Below are positions 1 through 12,386 of a stretch of DNA of 64,000 nucleotides, in pieces. The stretch's first letter is position 1, and the number at the start of each line of letters is the position of its first letter. The position numbers and the translations under genes are program-made. The DNA is from Pyxicephalus adspersus (Eukaryota > Chordata > Amphibia > Anura > Pyxicephalidae). The stretch spans positions 67,416,715 through 67,480,714 of the forward strand of contig NC_092862.1 of assembly GCF_032062135.1 (NCBI RefSeq), given 5' to 3'. The notes under the pieces are model-generated. The model worked only from the letters and a program-made list of their open reading frames with translations. It did no database searches and was not told the DNA's origin.

Positions 1-59
1 AGGATCTAATTGACTCTGAAAAGGACCAAACTGAGATGGTTAGACAACTGGGTCATTAT

Positions 60-620
60 CACTAAAACTGCAGAATTTGTGGTGTGTTCCTTATATGCAG
101 TGGTTAGTTCCTTCAAAAAGTTGCCCAAGGAGGGGCAACCAATGAACACTGACAAGACCATGGGCAGTTAAAGCTCATTGATACCGATGGGGGATAGGGA
201 AAGCTAGCTGCTGTAACAAAAGAGTTGGTGTAACAAAAATTACTGAAAAACTCAAGGCTGGACGTGAAAGAAAGGTGTCCAAAAACCTGTTGGGCCACAG
301 CATGTTGTACATGGGGCTGCAAAGCCCACTCAGAATGGTATGGCTGACCCCATTCACTTTCAAAGATCATTCAATGCCCATGTAAGTGTCAGAACTGGAA
401 CGCAGAGAAATAAAAGGAGGTGGTCTTGTCTGATGAATTACAGTTTCTTTTAGATTACATAGATGGCTGGATTTATGTCTGTGGTTTACCTTGGAAAGGC
501 GTAGAAGAACACACTATGAGAAGAAAGCAAGGTAGCAGAGGCAGTGTAGTGTGGCTTTATAAATCTTTTGCCAATGTCCTGCTACCAGTTACCACAAAGC
601 AATTCTAGAGCTCCTTTGGA
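60..620 (+). pseudogene. Degenerate Tc1-like transposase fragment
   Basis: This is the middle part of a Tc1/mariner (DD34E) transposase, broken by several stops and frameshifts. The opening near 165 reads GQLKLIDTDGG, the usual linker after the DNA-binding region. Around 388-480 one frame reads QNWNAEK, a stop, then KEVVLSDELQFLLDYIDGW, which fits the family pattern QNW...W(S/T)DES.F, so the first catalytic Asp is recognisable. GSRGSVV near 533-553 corresponds to the GGGSVM motif. After about 600 the similarity is lost, and the second Asp and the Glu are not seen. It lies in a PIGN intron and cannot encode an active enzyme. No TIR was found on either side. Confidence 0.72.
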
Positions 621-1926
621 GCTGTTTGAGGGCACAAAGGAAACATTCACAATATTGAGCATGCGGTTAATATGTTTGGACTGATAGGTATATATTTCCT
701 TAATTGTCACTCCTCTGAAAGAAAAATTATTTCTTTTTTTAGTTATTTTTTTAAAATAAACTGCAGTCAGGTTTTCCACCAGTTTTTTATGTGAGCTCAC
801 TCACCCACCCTAATATTTATATGTACTAATATACTGCTTTTCACCTAAATACATCCATTCTTGTTCACATGTGATGATTAGTGAAGTGCATTGATGAATT
901 TGAATTTACAAAATAAAACGCATGAATTTGAATTTAAAAAATAAATACCATTACTGCTGGTACTTGTTTTTGACATGTTAAGAGCTAAAATGTACAGTGT
1001 TAAATTAAATAAATGAATTGTCCACAACTATATGCTTTTTACCCTTCTGTTAATTTATGGTATGAAAACATTTTCAAGTGTTTTTTTTTCACATGCTTAT
1101 GGGAATTAGGATAATAGTCAACCACCAACAAATAAGATCAACATAATTTCTATGACAGGTTCTTGTTCAGCCAGTTCCAGTCCTTTCACATTACAGAAAT
1201 TTACTTTGTGTGCGTTATCATTTACCCAGTCTTAGCTGTTCTTTCTTCAGTAGTAACTAATGATTAGTAGGGTGAACAGAGTAACCAGTAAATGGGCAAT
1301 CTCCCTCCCTTCCACCTCCAGGCCCTAAATCAGCTACATGGGCTGCTATGGCTTGAGTTGTGATTCTGGTTACAATCTTACCCCAGTATGCTGATTGGAC
1401 AATGAAGAAACATCAGCAAACAGACGAGGTCATCTCTGCTCTCCCCTCCTGTAAGCATGTGTCAACTGACTAAACTGTGCAATGCAGATAGACCTGATAA
1501 GAGTGAATTATAGTAGTTTTAACTAAATTGTATTGAATTTGTTTAGTAAATAAAAAATAAATGTGTTTTTTGTTTTTTTTTTCCTGAGTTTAATGAAGCT
1601 TTATACGTAGTAAAATTGTTCTAAACCATGGTGGTTTGTAATAGGGCTTACCAGTCATCTTTTGCAGCATATGAGCTGAAAATCACTGAACTTTTATAGC
1701 GAAAACTGTAAATTTAAGTTTGCCACAAGGAAAACAAAGTTCTTTTGTGCCTGTTAAATCCTTGTAATGTTAAATTGGTGAACAGAACAAGGGGCAGCAA
1801 ATAAACTATGAAAAACAAAAACATCCTGGATCATAACTAGGTAAAGGTTTGATTTGGAAAAGTGCCACACTACATTTTTCTGTAGCAGTGAGTTAAAAAT
1901 TTCACATAGAATCCAATGAACAGCTG

Positions 1927-1995
1927 TGGAGATGGCTCAGTGGAAGCTGACTTATACTTGTAGATTGAGGTTACAGGTTGAAATCCTTTGGAGCC
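1927..1995 (+). repeat. tRNA-like SINE head fragment
   Basis: GATGGCTCAGTGGAAG resembles a pol III A box and GGTTGAAATCC, about 45 bases later, resembles a B box. This is the spacing of a tRNA-derived SINE head. No paired arms or 3' tail are clear, so it is probably a decayed fragment and not a tRNA gene. Confidence 0.35.
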
Positions 1996-3253
1996 TAATA
2001 TCCTGTTAGAATGTTTTATCTAAGATTCCACTGGAGCTTTATAAACAGAACACATTGCCAGACTGATTTCAAATGCAGTTTTTCTTATCTGGAATGCATG
2101 TGTTTATCCAGATGACTACACACTGAATTGAATACATGTATTATGTTACTGTGGTATATTTACCTCATTCTTCCTTCTTTCTGCTGTCCTTGCTTAATTC
2201 AATAGCGTTTCATACACTATGTTGTTTTTGATTGCATTCTTACACAATGTTTTGGCTATTTCAGAATTATCTTTATATGAAAAAAATACTAGTAAAAATT
2301 GAATAATGTACACTGGCCTGTCATCTGTGACTGTAAATAAAGGGAGCCCTATATTTGAAAATGTTGAAAATGTATTTTCCTGATAGGATTAAAGAAAAAA
2401 AAACATTTGGTTCCCTGATCTTTATATTATTTATTTAATTTTTTTTATATTAAACTTGCTAATTTTCAACACACAGAATGTAAGTATTCTGAATATTCAA
2501 GAAACACACTTTTAAATAAGCCCTTGTTCATTTCTGTAGCTTTATGCTTTGTGGAAAATGTAATCTTCAAGGCTAATAGTTGACAAACTGCAAGCTTAAC
2601 AGCTATTTTCTAAACTGTTAGAAACTAAAAACTGAAACCCACTTTAGTTCCTTATGAATGTCTTGCATTACAATACAACAGCTGATAAGGTATGGGTTAG
2701 GGAGGTATCAATAACTTTGTTTATTTGTTGTTTTTGCTGTTTTATTAAGAACATGTTACCCCGTAAATGTCCATAGTCCAGACCCGGGTACATTTTAAAC
2801 CAATACCAGTTTTTAGCAGATGGAGCAGTTACATTAGCTTACCTTGTCTTGGCATTAATTACCACTGTGTCAAATAAAAAACTGTAAAATTAAGTTGCAG
2901 GGACACAGATAACTTTTTTTCCTAAGCTTTTTTGTGTTTGTTCTGTATGACATAATGATTTTCAGTGTTGTAAAGCTACTATGTTGGAATTGCTTGCTTG
3001 GTTTTTTTTTTTTTTTTACATACACAAGAATACATTTGGCAGTCACAATCTGTCTTCCAGATTTTTGTTTATACCCATAACTGAACTGTATCCAAAATAG
3101 GAGAACATTGTTTTTGCAACATTTCTGGCTACTGGTGTGCATGCTACAGCACAAATGTCTTGATGTTTTAGTTCCTTATGTACTTTCAAAGCTAATTTTT
3201 TTTACTTTATATAAAAATATATTAGGATAAAAGACTCTGAGTCATAGAATACA

Positions 3254-3273
3254 ATATATATATATATATATAT
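3254..3273. repeat. (TA)n microsatellite
   Basis: About ten uninterrupted AT dinucleotides inside a PIGN intron. Confidence 0.9.
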
Positions 3274-3566
3274 TGCATCATGTTAAAGCCTTTTTAGAAC
3301 GCCGGGTTGGTGTTATAATAGAACTTTACACAGGTTTGAAGACAAATGTAGGTGGAAGTGCACAGGAATAGGCAAAATTTAATTTAGCTAAACTTTTTCT
3401 TAAAAAAATGCAACTTTTTAGCTAATTGCAAAGCTTTTCAACAAGTTTTTTCCTTGTTGTTGTTGTCATGAGCTTTTAACTTAACCTAAACTTACACAAT
3501 TTACAGATGGATTTCAAAACACTTTTCTTGACTATATTTTACTTTGATTTACAGAAAAAGGACATA

Positions 3567-4006
3567 CAGGTAGTCTCCAGGCTAAGGATAACTTGTCTCC
3601 TAGATAGAAAGTGTAGGGCAGTTTGCATGACTTGCAGAAGAAACCTAAACACAGCTGAGGTTGTATGTGATCTTAGGGGGGTAAGCTTTTTCTGCAGCCT
3701 CTTTTAACTTTTTAATGACCAAGACAAACTCTGCTGTTGTTTCTTTTTGCATATCAAAGCACAGCTTGCTCCAGAAGTTAATGAATGTCTAGGCTCCATT
3801 AGAATTTTTTTTTTGCTTTGTTTGTGATTAACTCACAGTGAGAATTTTATACAGTAACTGACACCATGCTGCCTAAAAATTTGTTGAGACAAACATCTGT
3901 CCTAATTGCATTTTTTAAAATAATATACCTGTTCTGACTTACATACAAATTCAACTTAAGAACAAACCTACAGTCCCTATCCCGTATATAACCCGGGGAC
4001 TAACTG
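3567..4006 (+). mobile_element. Pogo/Tigger-like MITE, copy 1
   Basis: Non-autonomous element starting CAGGTAGTCTCC and ending GGGGACTAACTG, flanked on both sides by TA (3565-3566 and 4007-4008). Close copies lie at 62910-63397 (same strand) and 42768-43173 (opposite strand). The subterminal motif TACATACAAATTCAACTTAAGAAC is shared by the three in part. TA target duplication and CAGG.AGTCC ends fit the Tc1/mariner superfamily, pogo/Tigger branch; the branch assignment is inference. It has no coding capacity. Confidence 0.75.
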
Positions 4007-4539
4007 TACTTCCTTATTTTTTCATGTGTACACTTGGGAGACTTTGCCACATGTACCCCAGACCCGGCCAGCAATCTTGGTGGCAATACCATGTTTAGGG
4101 ACTTTGCAAGTAGCTTGTAAAAGTTTAAATTTGCAAAATGGCAAAAATTAGGCACATGTTAATTAAAAATCATTCACTCCAGAAAGTAGGATTCTGACTG
4201 TGAAACCTACTCAGTATGTCTGTAAATAGGATATTCTTCAACTTTTTTTTGAGCTGCATTAAATAATCAGGCTTTTCAAAATAGTTCAATGCTAGTTCAA
4301 TGCTCAGTCAAGAAAGTTATGAGTTATGTTATAGTGAATGTCTATTTTAGTAACTTTCTCTAAAATTTATTTTTTTGCTTAAAACATTGTGATAATGTCT
4401 TAAAATGATTTTTAAAAGCTGTTAGAAATCATCATACGTTGGTTGTATTTGTGAAAATGTGATGTTTATTGATCAGCATTTAAATATATATCCTTTTTCT
4501 GTTCTGTAAATATATTTAAACTTTTTTCTTCTATTTCAG

Positions 4540-4582
4540 TCTTTTTCCAATCGTTCTTGTGATATCGGACATAATGTCTCTG
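4540..4582 (+). CDS. PIGN: PIGN coding exon (third from 3' end), partial gene
   Basis: PIGN transfers ethanolamine phosphate to the first mannose of the GPI-anchor precursor in the endoplasmic reticulum membrane. The exon is preceded by a pyrimidine tract and TTTCAG and followed by GTAAGT. After one base that completes an upstream codon, it gives LFPIVLVISDIMSL, a hydrophobic membrane segment that runs straight into HFFFLVKDYG of the next exon. That order matches the C-terminal membrane domain of vertebrate PIGN (human protein about 931 residues), as I recall it. Phase is 1 at entry and 0 at exit. All earlier exons, with the catalytic alkaline-phosphatase-like domain, are outside the window. 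Confidence 0.88.
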
Positions 4583-7500
4583 GTAAGTCACAGTTAGATA
4601 CTCTGTGCCAATAAAACCGACAGGCTGTGTTCCAATAAGTCATTCTGCAATATTCAGAACATTAGTGCAGGGAAGCATTTGTGTTTGTTTTGCGGAATTG
4701 GACAGGCATAAGCAGAAACTGTTTCAATAAATTCTATCCTATTCTGTAATCAGTCACACTCCATAAATACAATGTTGCAAGAAGAAAGGTTCAGAAGGGC
4801 ACTTAAAATGTATTTCTTATTAATTTAGATGAAGGAAATATTTCAGTATATAGAGAGTGATTCTGAATCTGAGCACATTTTCTAAAGTAAGATTCAAAGC
4901 AAAAGCAGTTTTCCGCATTGCACTTTTAAAAGAGCCAGCCAGCGATTATGAGGCCATTGTAATAAATGTGCTTTTTCTCAGCATCTGCCCAGACAGTGAC
5001 CCTTTTCGACTTTTTGCAAATATAAGAAGTTTTCATAGAGCCTTCCTAATTGGGTGTGTTATTGTGCCTGTTCAAGAAAATACACTTGTATTTACAGTAA
5101 CATCAAGTGCCTACAATTACAGCCACATTTATTAGATACACCTAGCAATTGCTAAAATAGGATCCATTTTGTAGTTCTTTGTGGCTTAGATTCTTAAAGG
5201 TGACAAAAACTTTCTTTTCACTTCTGTCACATGTGCATGCTGCATACCTCCCATTCCAAACTGTTTTGCAGTCTTGTGCTTTTTATCTCAAACTCTAATC
5301 CTAGTGTCTACCCAGTGCAGAAACGATTTCTCAGACTAGGCAGCAGTTTTCCATTCATTAGTCTTGGTGAATTTGGTTAACCTCGGAGGCTCCATGGGTT
5401 TCTTTTTTTTTTTTTAAGGCTCACTAAGTTTGCTGCTTTGATGGAGTTTACCAGGTTTGATTTAAATTTGCATTCTGTATCACTAAACCATTAAATAAAG
5501 ATTGCATGCAGTCTGGTTTTAGTGTCCTAGCTAGATTGAAGGTTTAGATCCCATAGTTATTGTAAGAGAAGAATGATATTTTTCTTCCATTAATTGTAGG
5601 TTGAAATTTCAATTTAATGTTCAAAATAATAATACAGGATGAGAAATAAATACATACTGTTATGTTAGATAAAATCAAAATGTTAAATGCCTAGAAAGCA
5701 TGAAGAAGAACACATATACACCAAACTCACAACACCTGCTAACCAGAAAATCATTGGCATGCTGACACTCCATTCCTGCCAGTAACCTCTCATCCTTTCC
5801 CCTCTCACTACCACAAATATCAAACCCCCTATCACTAACATTGCTAGTTTTAAAGAAGGCACACTTTTTCAAGGTTATTTTAGTTTTCATATTTCTTGTT
5901 TTTTAATCATTCTCATGATATACCATAAAGTGTGCTCAAAGGTTTGTTTTATTTGTTGTTAATAATATTTGTTTAATATTGCCTATTCAGGGGACAGGGG
6001 AACATAGTTGACTAGGTAACATAATTAGCTACCATACAGTAGAATACAGTATAGGATTAGATACAATTTCTGCAGGTAGTACATCCTTATGCATGTGAAG
6101 AATATATTTTTATTTTTGTCCAGGACGGGGTCAGTGTACATACAGGTGTCATGAAACCAGTCCTTAATATAACGTAAAATAGTTGCTCCATTAAGAAACT
6201 CAATGTCCAGAAAATTCAATCCCACCATTGTTAATTGCATTGTAATTATCTGATTGTGTCTTTTTATCAGTTGTTAAAATCCTCAATAATCAATCGTCTG
6301 TACTGCAAAGCAAAGACTAGGAGAATAGAAGTAGCACAAATAGGCATTTAGTTCCATGACAGGGCTTGAAGGGCACCTACTAAAAGAAGAAAATAACAGA
6401 ATAACAGCTAGATGAGTTTATCACCGTGCCCCTTCTCCTTACACTAATAAAGCACAGACTAAGTAAGACATAAAAACTGTAGTTAATAAAATGACGCAGA
6501 GGAAAGTCCTACCCAACAAGCCAATGATTTGTCATATGTAAATTTCAGAACTAGAGGAAAGAAAAGTATAAATCCTTCCTTACCAGATCCCGCAGAATTT
6601 TGATCTTACCCTAAACCCCCCTGCTGCTCCACAGCAGGAGTGCGTTGGAAAAAGAAGATCAGTACAAGCTAAAACTGATCCTAATCGGAGCCTAAACAGA
6701 GGCAAAGAGTCTCCCCCTGCCAATGGCCTAACACCAGCACTGTCTTGTGAAAGTAATGGAGTGAGCCATCTGTACTCTGAAATACTAGCTAATTAAATTT
6801 GTTTCTGGTACCAAATGTAACAGAGTAATGAAAATTTAGTGAATATATGCAGAAAGGTACATGGGCCTTGCATGCCTCGGTTTAGGAAAACCCTGAAACA
6901 TACTTTCACCACTCTATAATTTTATCATCAAATATTTCCTATTTTCTCTCAAGTATAATAGCTGGTAAAAGACATTTATGTTATGATTTTATCTTTAAAA
7001 GTATCATTCAACATATCCACACTTGGTGGAAGGTTTCCATGATGCTTTAAAATCCCTGCCATTTTACAGGTTGCTATTTCTCCTTCTACAACATTTTTCT
7101 TTCTCCAGTGTAATGTCTGCTGCATTCACAAACCAAGCTAAGGTAATACCAGCATTAGCATAATCATAATCTAGAGAGGGCGCATTTAAGAAGAATTACT
7201 TATCTTTGAGACTTTTACGACTCGGTAATTGATAGGGCATGAAAACCCTGCATGCTGTGGATAAGATTCTAGCTTTTGCAGTATGATAATTTAGAGCAGA
7301 ATGATCATTTAAACAGTTTAAACCCATTGCCCCGTGGCATCCATCAGGGATTTATTTCATTAGTATCACTGAGCTTTTTCCTACAGTAAGGAGCACTATG
7401 TAAACTACCTGACAAATATCTAAAGGCAAGATTATCTACATTTTTTAGACATGTATGAAAAATAACTACTGCAAAGCAAACATTTGCATATTAATTACTT

Positions 7501-7871
7501 TTAATTTGTACATGAATATATTAAACATATTTTTACTTTGACTAGAGATAAAGATACTGAAAATAAATTGTCCTTGGAGAAAAATGCAAATATAACTCTT
7601 CAAAAAAAGGGCTGCTGGGCAATAATATTTATTTTGGAGATGTACACATTTGTTCAGTTGGTTAGTCAGCCTGGACTGGAATGTGTATACATCATATATG
7701 TCCCGTATTTAAGCACTCTTCCTATGGTATTATGCTTTTGAGGCAATTAAACTAAACTCCAGGCAGACATTCCAATATATATGCAAAAAGTCTTACACTC
7801 TAAAAGTTTCACAGTTCTCTCAGAATGCTAGGCAATTAGGCCTCTAATCTCCAGCACAATTAAAGTGTAAG

Positions 7872-8165
7872 CCATTTCAGACTTGCAGTTGACATCAGTG
7901 TTCTACTGCAGGCTCAACCACAATCCCATCCAAGGTTGGTGCATTTGTGCATGCATTTGCTCATGGCTGCAGGTGGAGTGGAGTGCAGTGTGCTGTGCAC
8001 CACAGAGCAGCAAGTTGCACCACAGACTACCTTTGCTATTTGACTATGTCAGTAGCAGTGGCACAAATCTTCAAACAGCAACCACATTGCCAAGACAAAA
8101 GTGCAATTACAGCTTGGTCTGCATCTTTCTGTAAGCAATTTGTAGTGCTAGACAGTACACAGTCC
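7872..8165 (-). repeat. MITE-like dispersed repeat, family shared with 61590-61895
   Basis: The reverse complement of 7872-7920 (TGGTTGAGCCTGCAGTAGAACA and onward) matches 61820-61875 on the + strand at most positions, including the block ending GTCTGAAATG. The stretch is richer in CA/TG and GC than the intron around it. Overlapping open frames here are short and out of keeping with a protein. TIRs and target duplication were not resolved, so the class is unknown. Confidence 0.45.
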
Positions 8166-9401
8166 AGTAGAGTCCCAATTTGCTAAGATAAAAATGTACA
8201 GAGGATTATGGAAAGTAATACCAAAGCAAATTCAGATACGTACCGTAGTCAAGCCATATTTAAAGTACATTTAAAAATATTTTAAAAATCTGACCGTGCA
8301 CCATGTATCTCAACCTTCAAGGTAAAGCATGTCAGCATATGCACAAGTAGAATATTCTGTATGATAAAAATTCACCTTGCAAAATCTTTAGGCCAGCTCT
8401 ATTTTATCAGTTCTGAACTGAAAGGGATCAGGTATCTCTTCTAAAGGTGCTACAGATCCTTATCATGTTATTTTATTGTACACAATTTAGAATTTTAAAA
8501 AAAGTTATTTAAATTTTCTAGTCCCCCACCTCAATAGTCAAATAAAGGAAAAAAATTTGAAATACTAAAAAAAAAAAAATCACTTTAAAGGAATGGTCAT
8601 CAAAGTACATATAATCAAAGCATTGTCATGTAGAATACATCAGTAGATAACTCTCAAAAGTTTCAAGTTAAATTATTTAGTACAGCATGTTTTCATCAAT
8701 GGAATGTATATGTTTATTGCTTATCCACTTAGTAAATAAAACATTGTCTACAGACACATATAAAAGTTTAGTTGTGTGTGTAGAGCTGAACCTGGATGGT
8801 AAAAACACTGTAAACAGGATATGAGGAATTAGCTGCAACCAATGGAACTGATGAATAATAGATTCTTCTACTAAGGAGAAATTCAGTGATTCAGTAAAAT
8901 CAGTCATTCATTTTTTAGCCACATTGCAACATTTCACATTTCACATTGCAGTTTTAGCACTGTTTATACAGTTTTTTTATGTCACTTATGTTTAAGGCCT
9001 CAACTTTTTTTTATATGTGTAACACTGACTCTATTCATTTTCGATGTAAAAAAAAAACTACTACAAGTGAGAAATAGTAAGCTAGAAATCAAAATACTTT
9101 TTTCAGAAAATAATAAATGTTGTGCAAGCTTGGAGAGGAAGGGGTAGATTAATATTTATAATGTTGCCATATTTTTTTCAAAACTCTGGGACTAAGGTAA
9201 ATATAAACTAATAATAACTGCTATGCAAACAGCTGTAACCTGTGTGTTGTTTTCTAGCTGTTTTCAAATGAATACAAATGTTATTTAGAAGAAAAAATAA
9301 AAAGAAACCACCAATTTAAAAAATTAATGTCAAGCTGCTGCCTATGATAACCAAGTGTCCCGTTTTTTTCCCTGTATTTTAAAAATACTCAGAAAACACA
9401 A

Positions 9402-9622
9402 ACACCAAGATAAATTAAAGCTCTCCAAGACTGGAGAACATAGACTGTCATGGGAGAACCTTGGTGATCCAGCAAACCTGGACTGGATCTGCTCCAGGAT
9501 TGAAAAGGTTTGACAAGTAATAGCAAATGAATTTTAAGGAATGCATACTAGGTTTGCTGGATCACCCCATCCCATGTAAATCTATCTTTTTCAGTCTTGA
9601 ACGGCTTTAATAAATCAGACCC
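9402..9622. mobile_element. Palindromic MITE (GGGCCTGATTTA family), copy 1
   Basis: The halves are inverted copies: AAAGCTCTCCAAGACTGGAG and GATCCAGCAAACCTGG on the left, CCTAGGTTTGCTGGATC-like sequence and AATAAATCAGACCC on the right. The left terminus is eroded. Related copies are at 17352-17578, 44236-44442 and 58187-58403. Confidence 0.75.
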
Positions 9623-11648
9623 AAAGTGTTTTTTGTTTTTTTTTTTGTATATAAAATAATAAAAATAGATATTTCATGTAAATAGATGCCAACTATATAC
9701 AATGCTTTAAATCATCCTATACATTAAAATAGAGTTGTATATGATGACCTTTGAATTGTTCCTCCAAATCCCTGACTGTCAAAGATATAAATTAAAAATG
9801 AGCATGCTGTCAAGGAAAAATGTATCTATTTCATAAAGAAACATCAGCTGTTATGTTAATATTACAATCGTAAAAGAACCTACATAGACACCAGTTGATC
9901 TATAGAGTTGCTGTTCTGATTTATTTAGAGAAAATGGTGTTATTAATATAAAAAATTCAGAAAACGGTACATAAAATAATTGAAAGGTGAAGTTAAACAG
10001 TGATTCCAGTGATTCAGGAATCCAGAGTCATTATTGGCCCTAAACAATTCATAGCCCTGATATCCAGGCTCTCCTCTCCTCTCATGCTCCAATGTATTAG
10101 TCATTGTTTCCTATTTATACTTTGGTCATTGTCATTGTTGTCATTTTTTTGTTGTTTATACTTTAGTTAATAGACACACAAAGGAAACTTAATGAGATTT
10201 ACAGTACAATCACCCCACCCAATGCTGTCAGCTTTCCTGATATTTCTCATCGATAATTCTGATACAAAATACCGTCTACAAACAAGATGAAGACGGAGAC
10301 AAAATAATTTCCTTCTCACATGTCCCTACCTTAATTTTTGCTGCTAAAATGCAAATCAAGGCTGATATCTCCTTCCACTGACTCACCTGGTTGATGACAG
10401 TGCATTGTTTCCAAATTTTGTTTCTTATAGCATGCATTAGAATTGAAGACATGTGATCTGAAGATTGAGATATGCACTTTAAAAATTTTGGTTGTCTACA
10501 CAGACAATGGCTTTCCCTGAGCATCATCAGCTTCTTTACCAGATGCTTTTCCAGGTTCATGATCTTCAGCCATTTTGTTTGGTCAGAATGATGTAATATT
10601 TGCATAACAAAAGATTTTTCTACTCCACAAAAAGATCAGCTTCAACCTTTTTGCTAAAAACTCTGAGATAATAGAAATAAAAAAAAAACTTTCCACTTGG
10701 ATCTACAGGGTTCACCTAAGACTTGTTGGAAAGTATTTCATATCTGTTTGTGGAGTCTTCTGTTTCCCCTACACAGTCCTATTGTTACAATGTTTTCCCT
10801 GTCTTTTGTAGTGTTGCTTATTATAAAAAATAATGGTATGAAAAATGGAGTTCTGATAGTAATATTTATTCATGTTGTAATCTTTTAATTGTAAATTCAG
10901 ATTTATCAAAATAGTCACTTGAATGATTGTGCAGGCTTTTAGTAGTTTACAGCTGGCATCAACTTTTTATGATTCTTTTTGAGATATTCAGACAAATAGC
11001 TCAATTAACTCAGTTTATCTATCAACTTAGCAGCTATACCAGACATGTTAAATGTTGTCCATGCCCCCTTGTACTGTGCAAAATAAATCCACCTCTACCT
11101 TTTTTTTATCCTCTACTCACGTGTGGCTGCTCATTCAAGTGATACTTCTTTTTAAATGCAATATCCTAATTTCTAATGAAACATTATGCCACTCAAAAAA
11201 ATGACCATTGTACAACAACTGTCACTGATGTAAAAAAGACTAGACACTGTCAGCATTTTTCTATCTGTGATTCTTTCTGCTCATTCTCCATATGAGGGAT
11301 ATAATTTCCAACAAGGATATTCAAGGGCACAGCAAAATTGGTGATTAACAAAGGCGAAATGGCTAAAAAGATTCCAAGAGCCATAGTATCAAAACTTGCA
11401 GTTGAAAAAGAATAATAATAGGTGGCACTCACCGCTTATTGATATCCAGAATGTTTACATAAAATGTACACTAAACATGAAAAGGCAGCTGGGCGGTAAG
11501 AGTGTGGATACAATGTATTGTTACTACATTATGTTAGGTTTTGATAAACATACCAGATTGTATAAGGTGGATCATATTTGCAGAATACAAAAAGAGAAAC
11601 AGCAATCAATAGTAAAATAAAATCGGATAATGATTTATACAGATGAGA

Positions 11649-11697
<49 letters not shown>
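11649..11697. repeat. (TA)n microsatellite with duplicated flank
   Basis: A run of more than 20 AT dinucleotides. The motif GATTTATACAGATG occurs just before it (near 11632) and just after it (near 11700), so the flank was duplicated around the repeat. Confidence 0.85.
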
Positions 11698-11700
<3 letters not shown>

Positions 11701-11740
11701 ATTTATACAGATGGGATATAAATATATATAAATATATATA

Positions 11741-12040
11741 CCCTGTTTCCCCGAAAATAAGACCTACCCAGAAAGTAAGACCTAGCACTATTTTGTAAAC
11801 CTGCCCTAATATAAGACCTACCCCGAAAATAAGACCTAGGAGAAAAAGAAAATAAAAGCATACATACCGGTAAATTAAAAAAAGTATCAGAAGGGGACAA
11901 TCAATGGAACATGAGTGATCATGAGTGACTTTCAACAATAAATGTGTACTGTAGTCTTCTTCATGGAAAAATAAGGCATCCCCTGAAAATAAGACCTAGT
12001 GTGTTTTTGGGAGCCAAAAAAAATATAAGACAGTGTCTTG
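11741..12040. repeat. CCGAAAATAAGACC repeat (MITE-like)
   Basis: Starts CCCTGTTTCCCCGAAAATAAG and carries four or more degenerate copies of GAAAATAAGACCTA, ending in ATATAAGACAGTGTCTT. This is a dispersed repeat seen in several tetrapods, probably a non-autonomous DNA transposon; I could not define its target duplication. Confidence 0.55.
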
Positions 12041-12235
12041 CATTCAGTTTATAATGATTTAATGCACAGTCTCCTTCAACTAGATGGAAAACAAGTAAAA
12101 AAAACTTGTATGCCTATTTGAATGTTACCTGTATTGAATTTTTTATCACAGTTTATTTTTGCTACCACAAATATACCCTAGCTTTCTTGTATCCCTTTAT
12201 TTTATTGTTTATACTTGGACTGGATGCCATTGCAA

Positions 12236-12386
12236 TGTGGCCTTAGACTGTATAAATGACATATGATCACAGTAGGGACATTAGATTGTGAGCCCCTTTC
12301 AGGGACAGTTAGTGACACAACTATGGACTTTGTTCAGTGTTGCGTAATATTATGGCGCTATATAAATACTGTGTAGTAATAGTGAA
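12236..12386 (+). repeat. 3' part of the SINE, with LINE-like tail
   Basis: GACATTAGATTGTGAGCCCC, CAGGGACAGTTAGTGAC and GGCGCTATATAAATACTGTGTAGTAAT match the 3' half of the SINE at 32396-33540. The tRNA-like head is missing. This copy also shows the empty state of the site that holds an 813-bp insertion at 32625. Confidence 0.7.

Larger units (their letters stand above)
621..3566. other. PIGN intron sequence, mostly unique
   Basis: AT-rich sequence with poly-T/A runs and no open frame that looks coding. I searched it for the PIGN exon that should precede 4540 (the segment with an Ala-Phe-Glu-Ala-Val motif in vertebrate PIGN) and did not find it, so that exon lies left of the window. A tRNA-like SINE fragment and a TA microsatellite fall inside this stretch. 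Confidence 0.6.

Noticed and set aside
420..608. Open frame of 62 codons as a separate gene
   Set aside because: It is the surviving stretch of the Tc1-like transposase (SDELQFLL) and is flanked by stops in the same homologous region.
1927..1995. True tRNA gene
   Set aside because: Box-like motifs are present, but no cloverleaf with paired acceptor and anticodon arms could be built.
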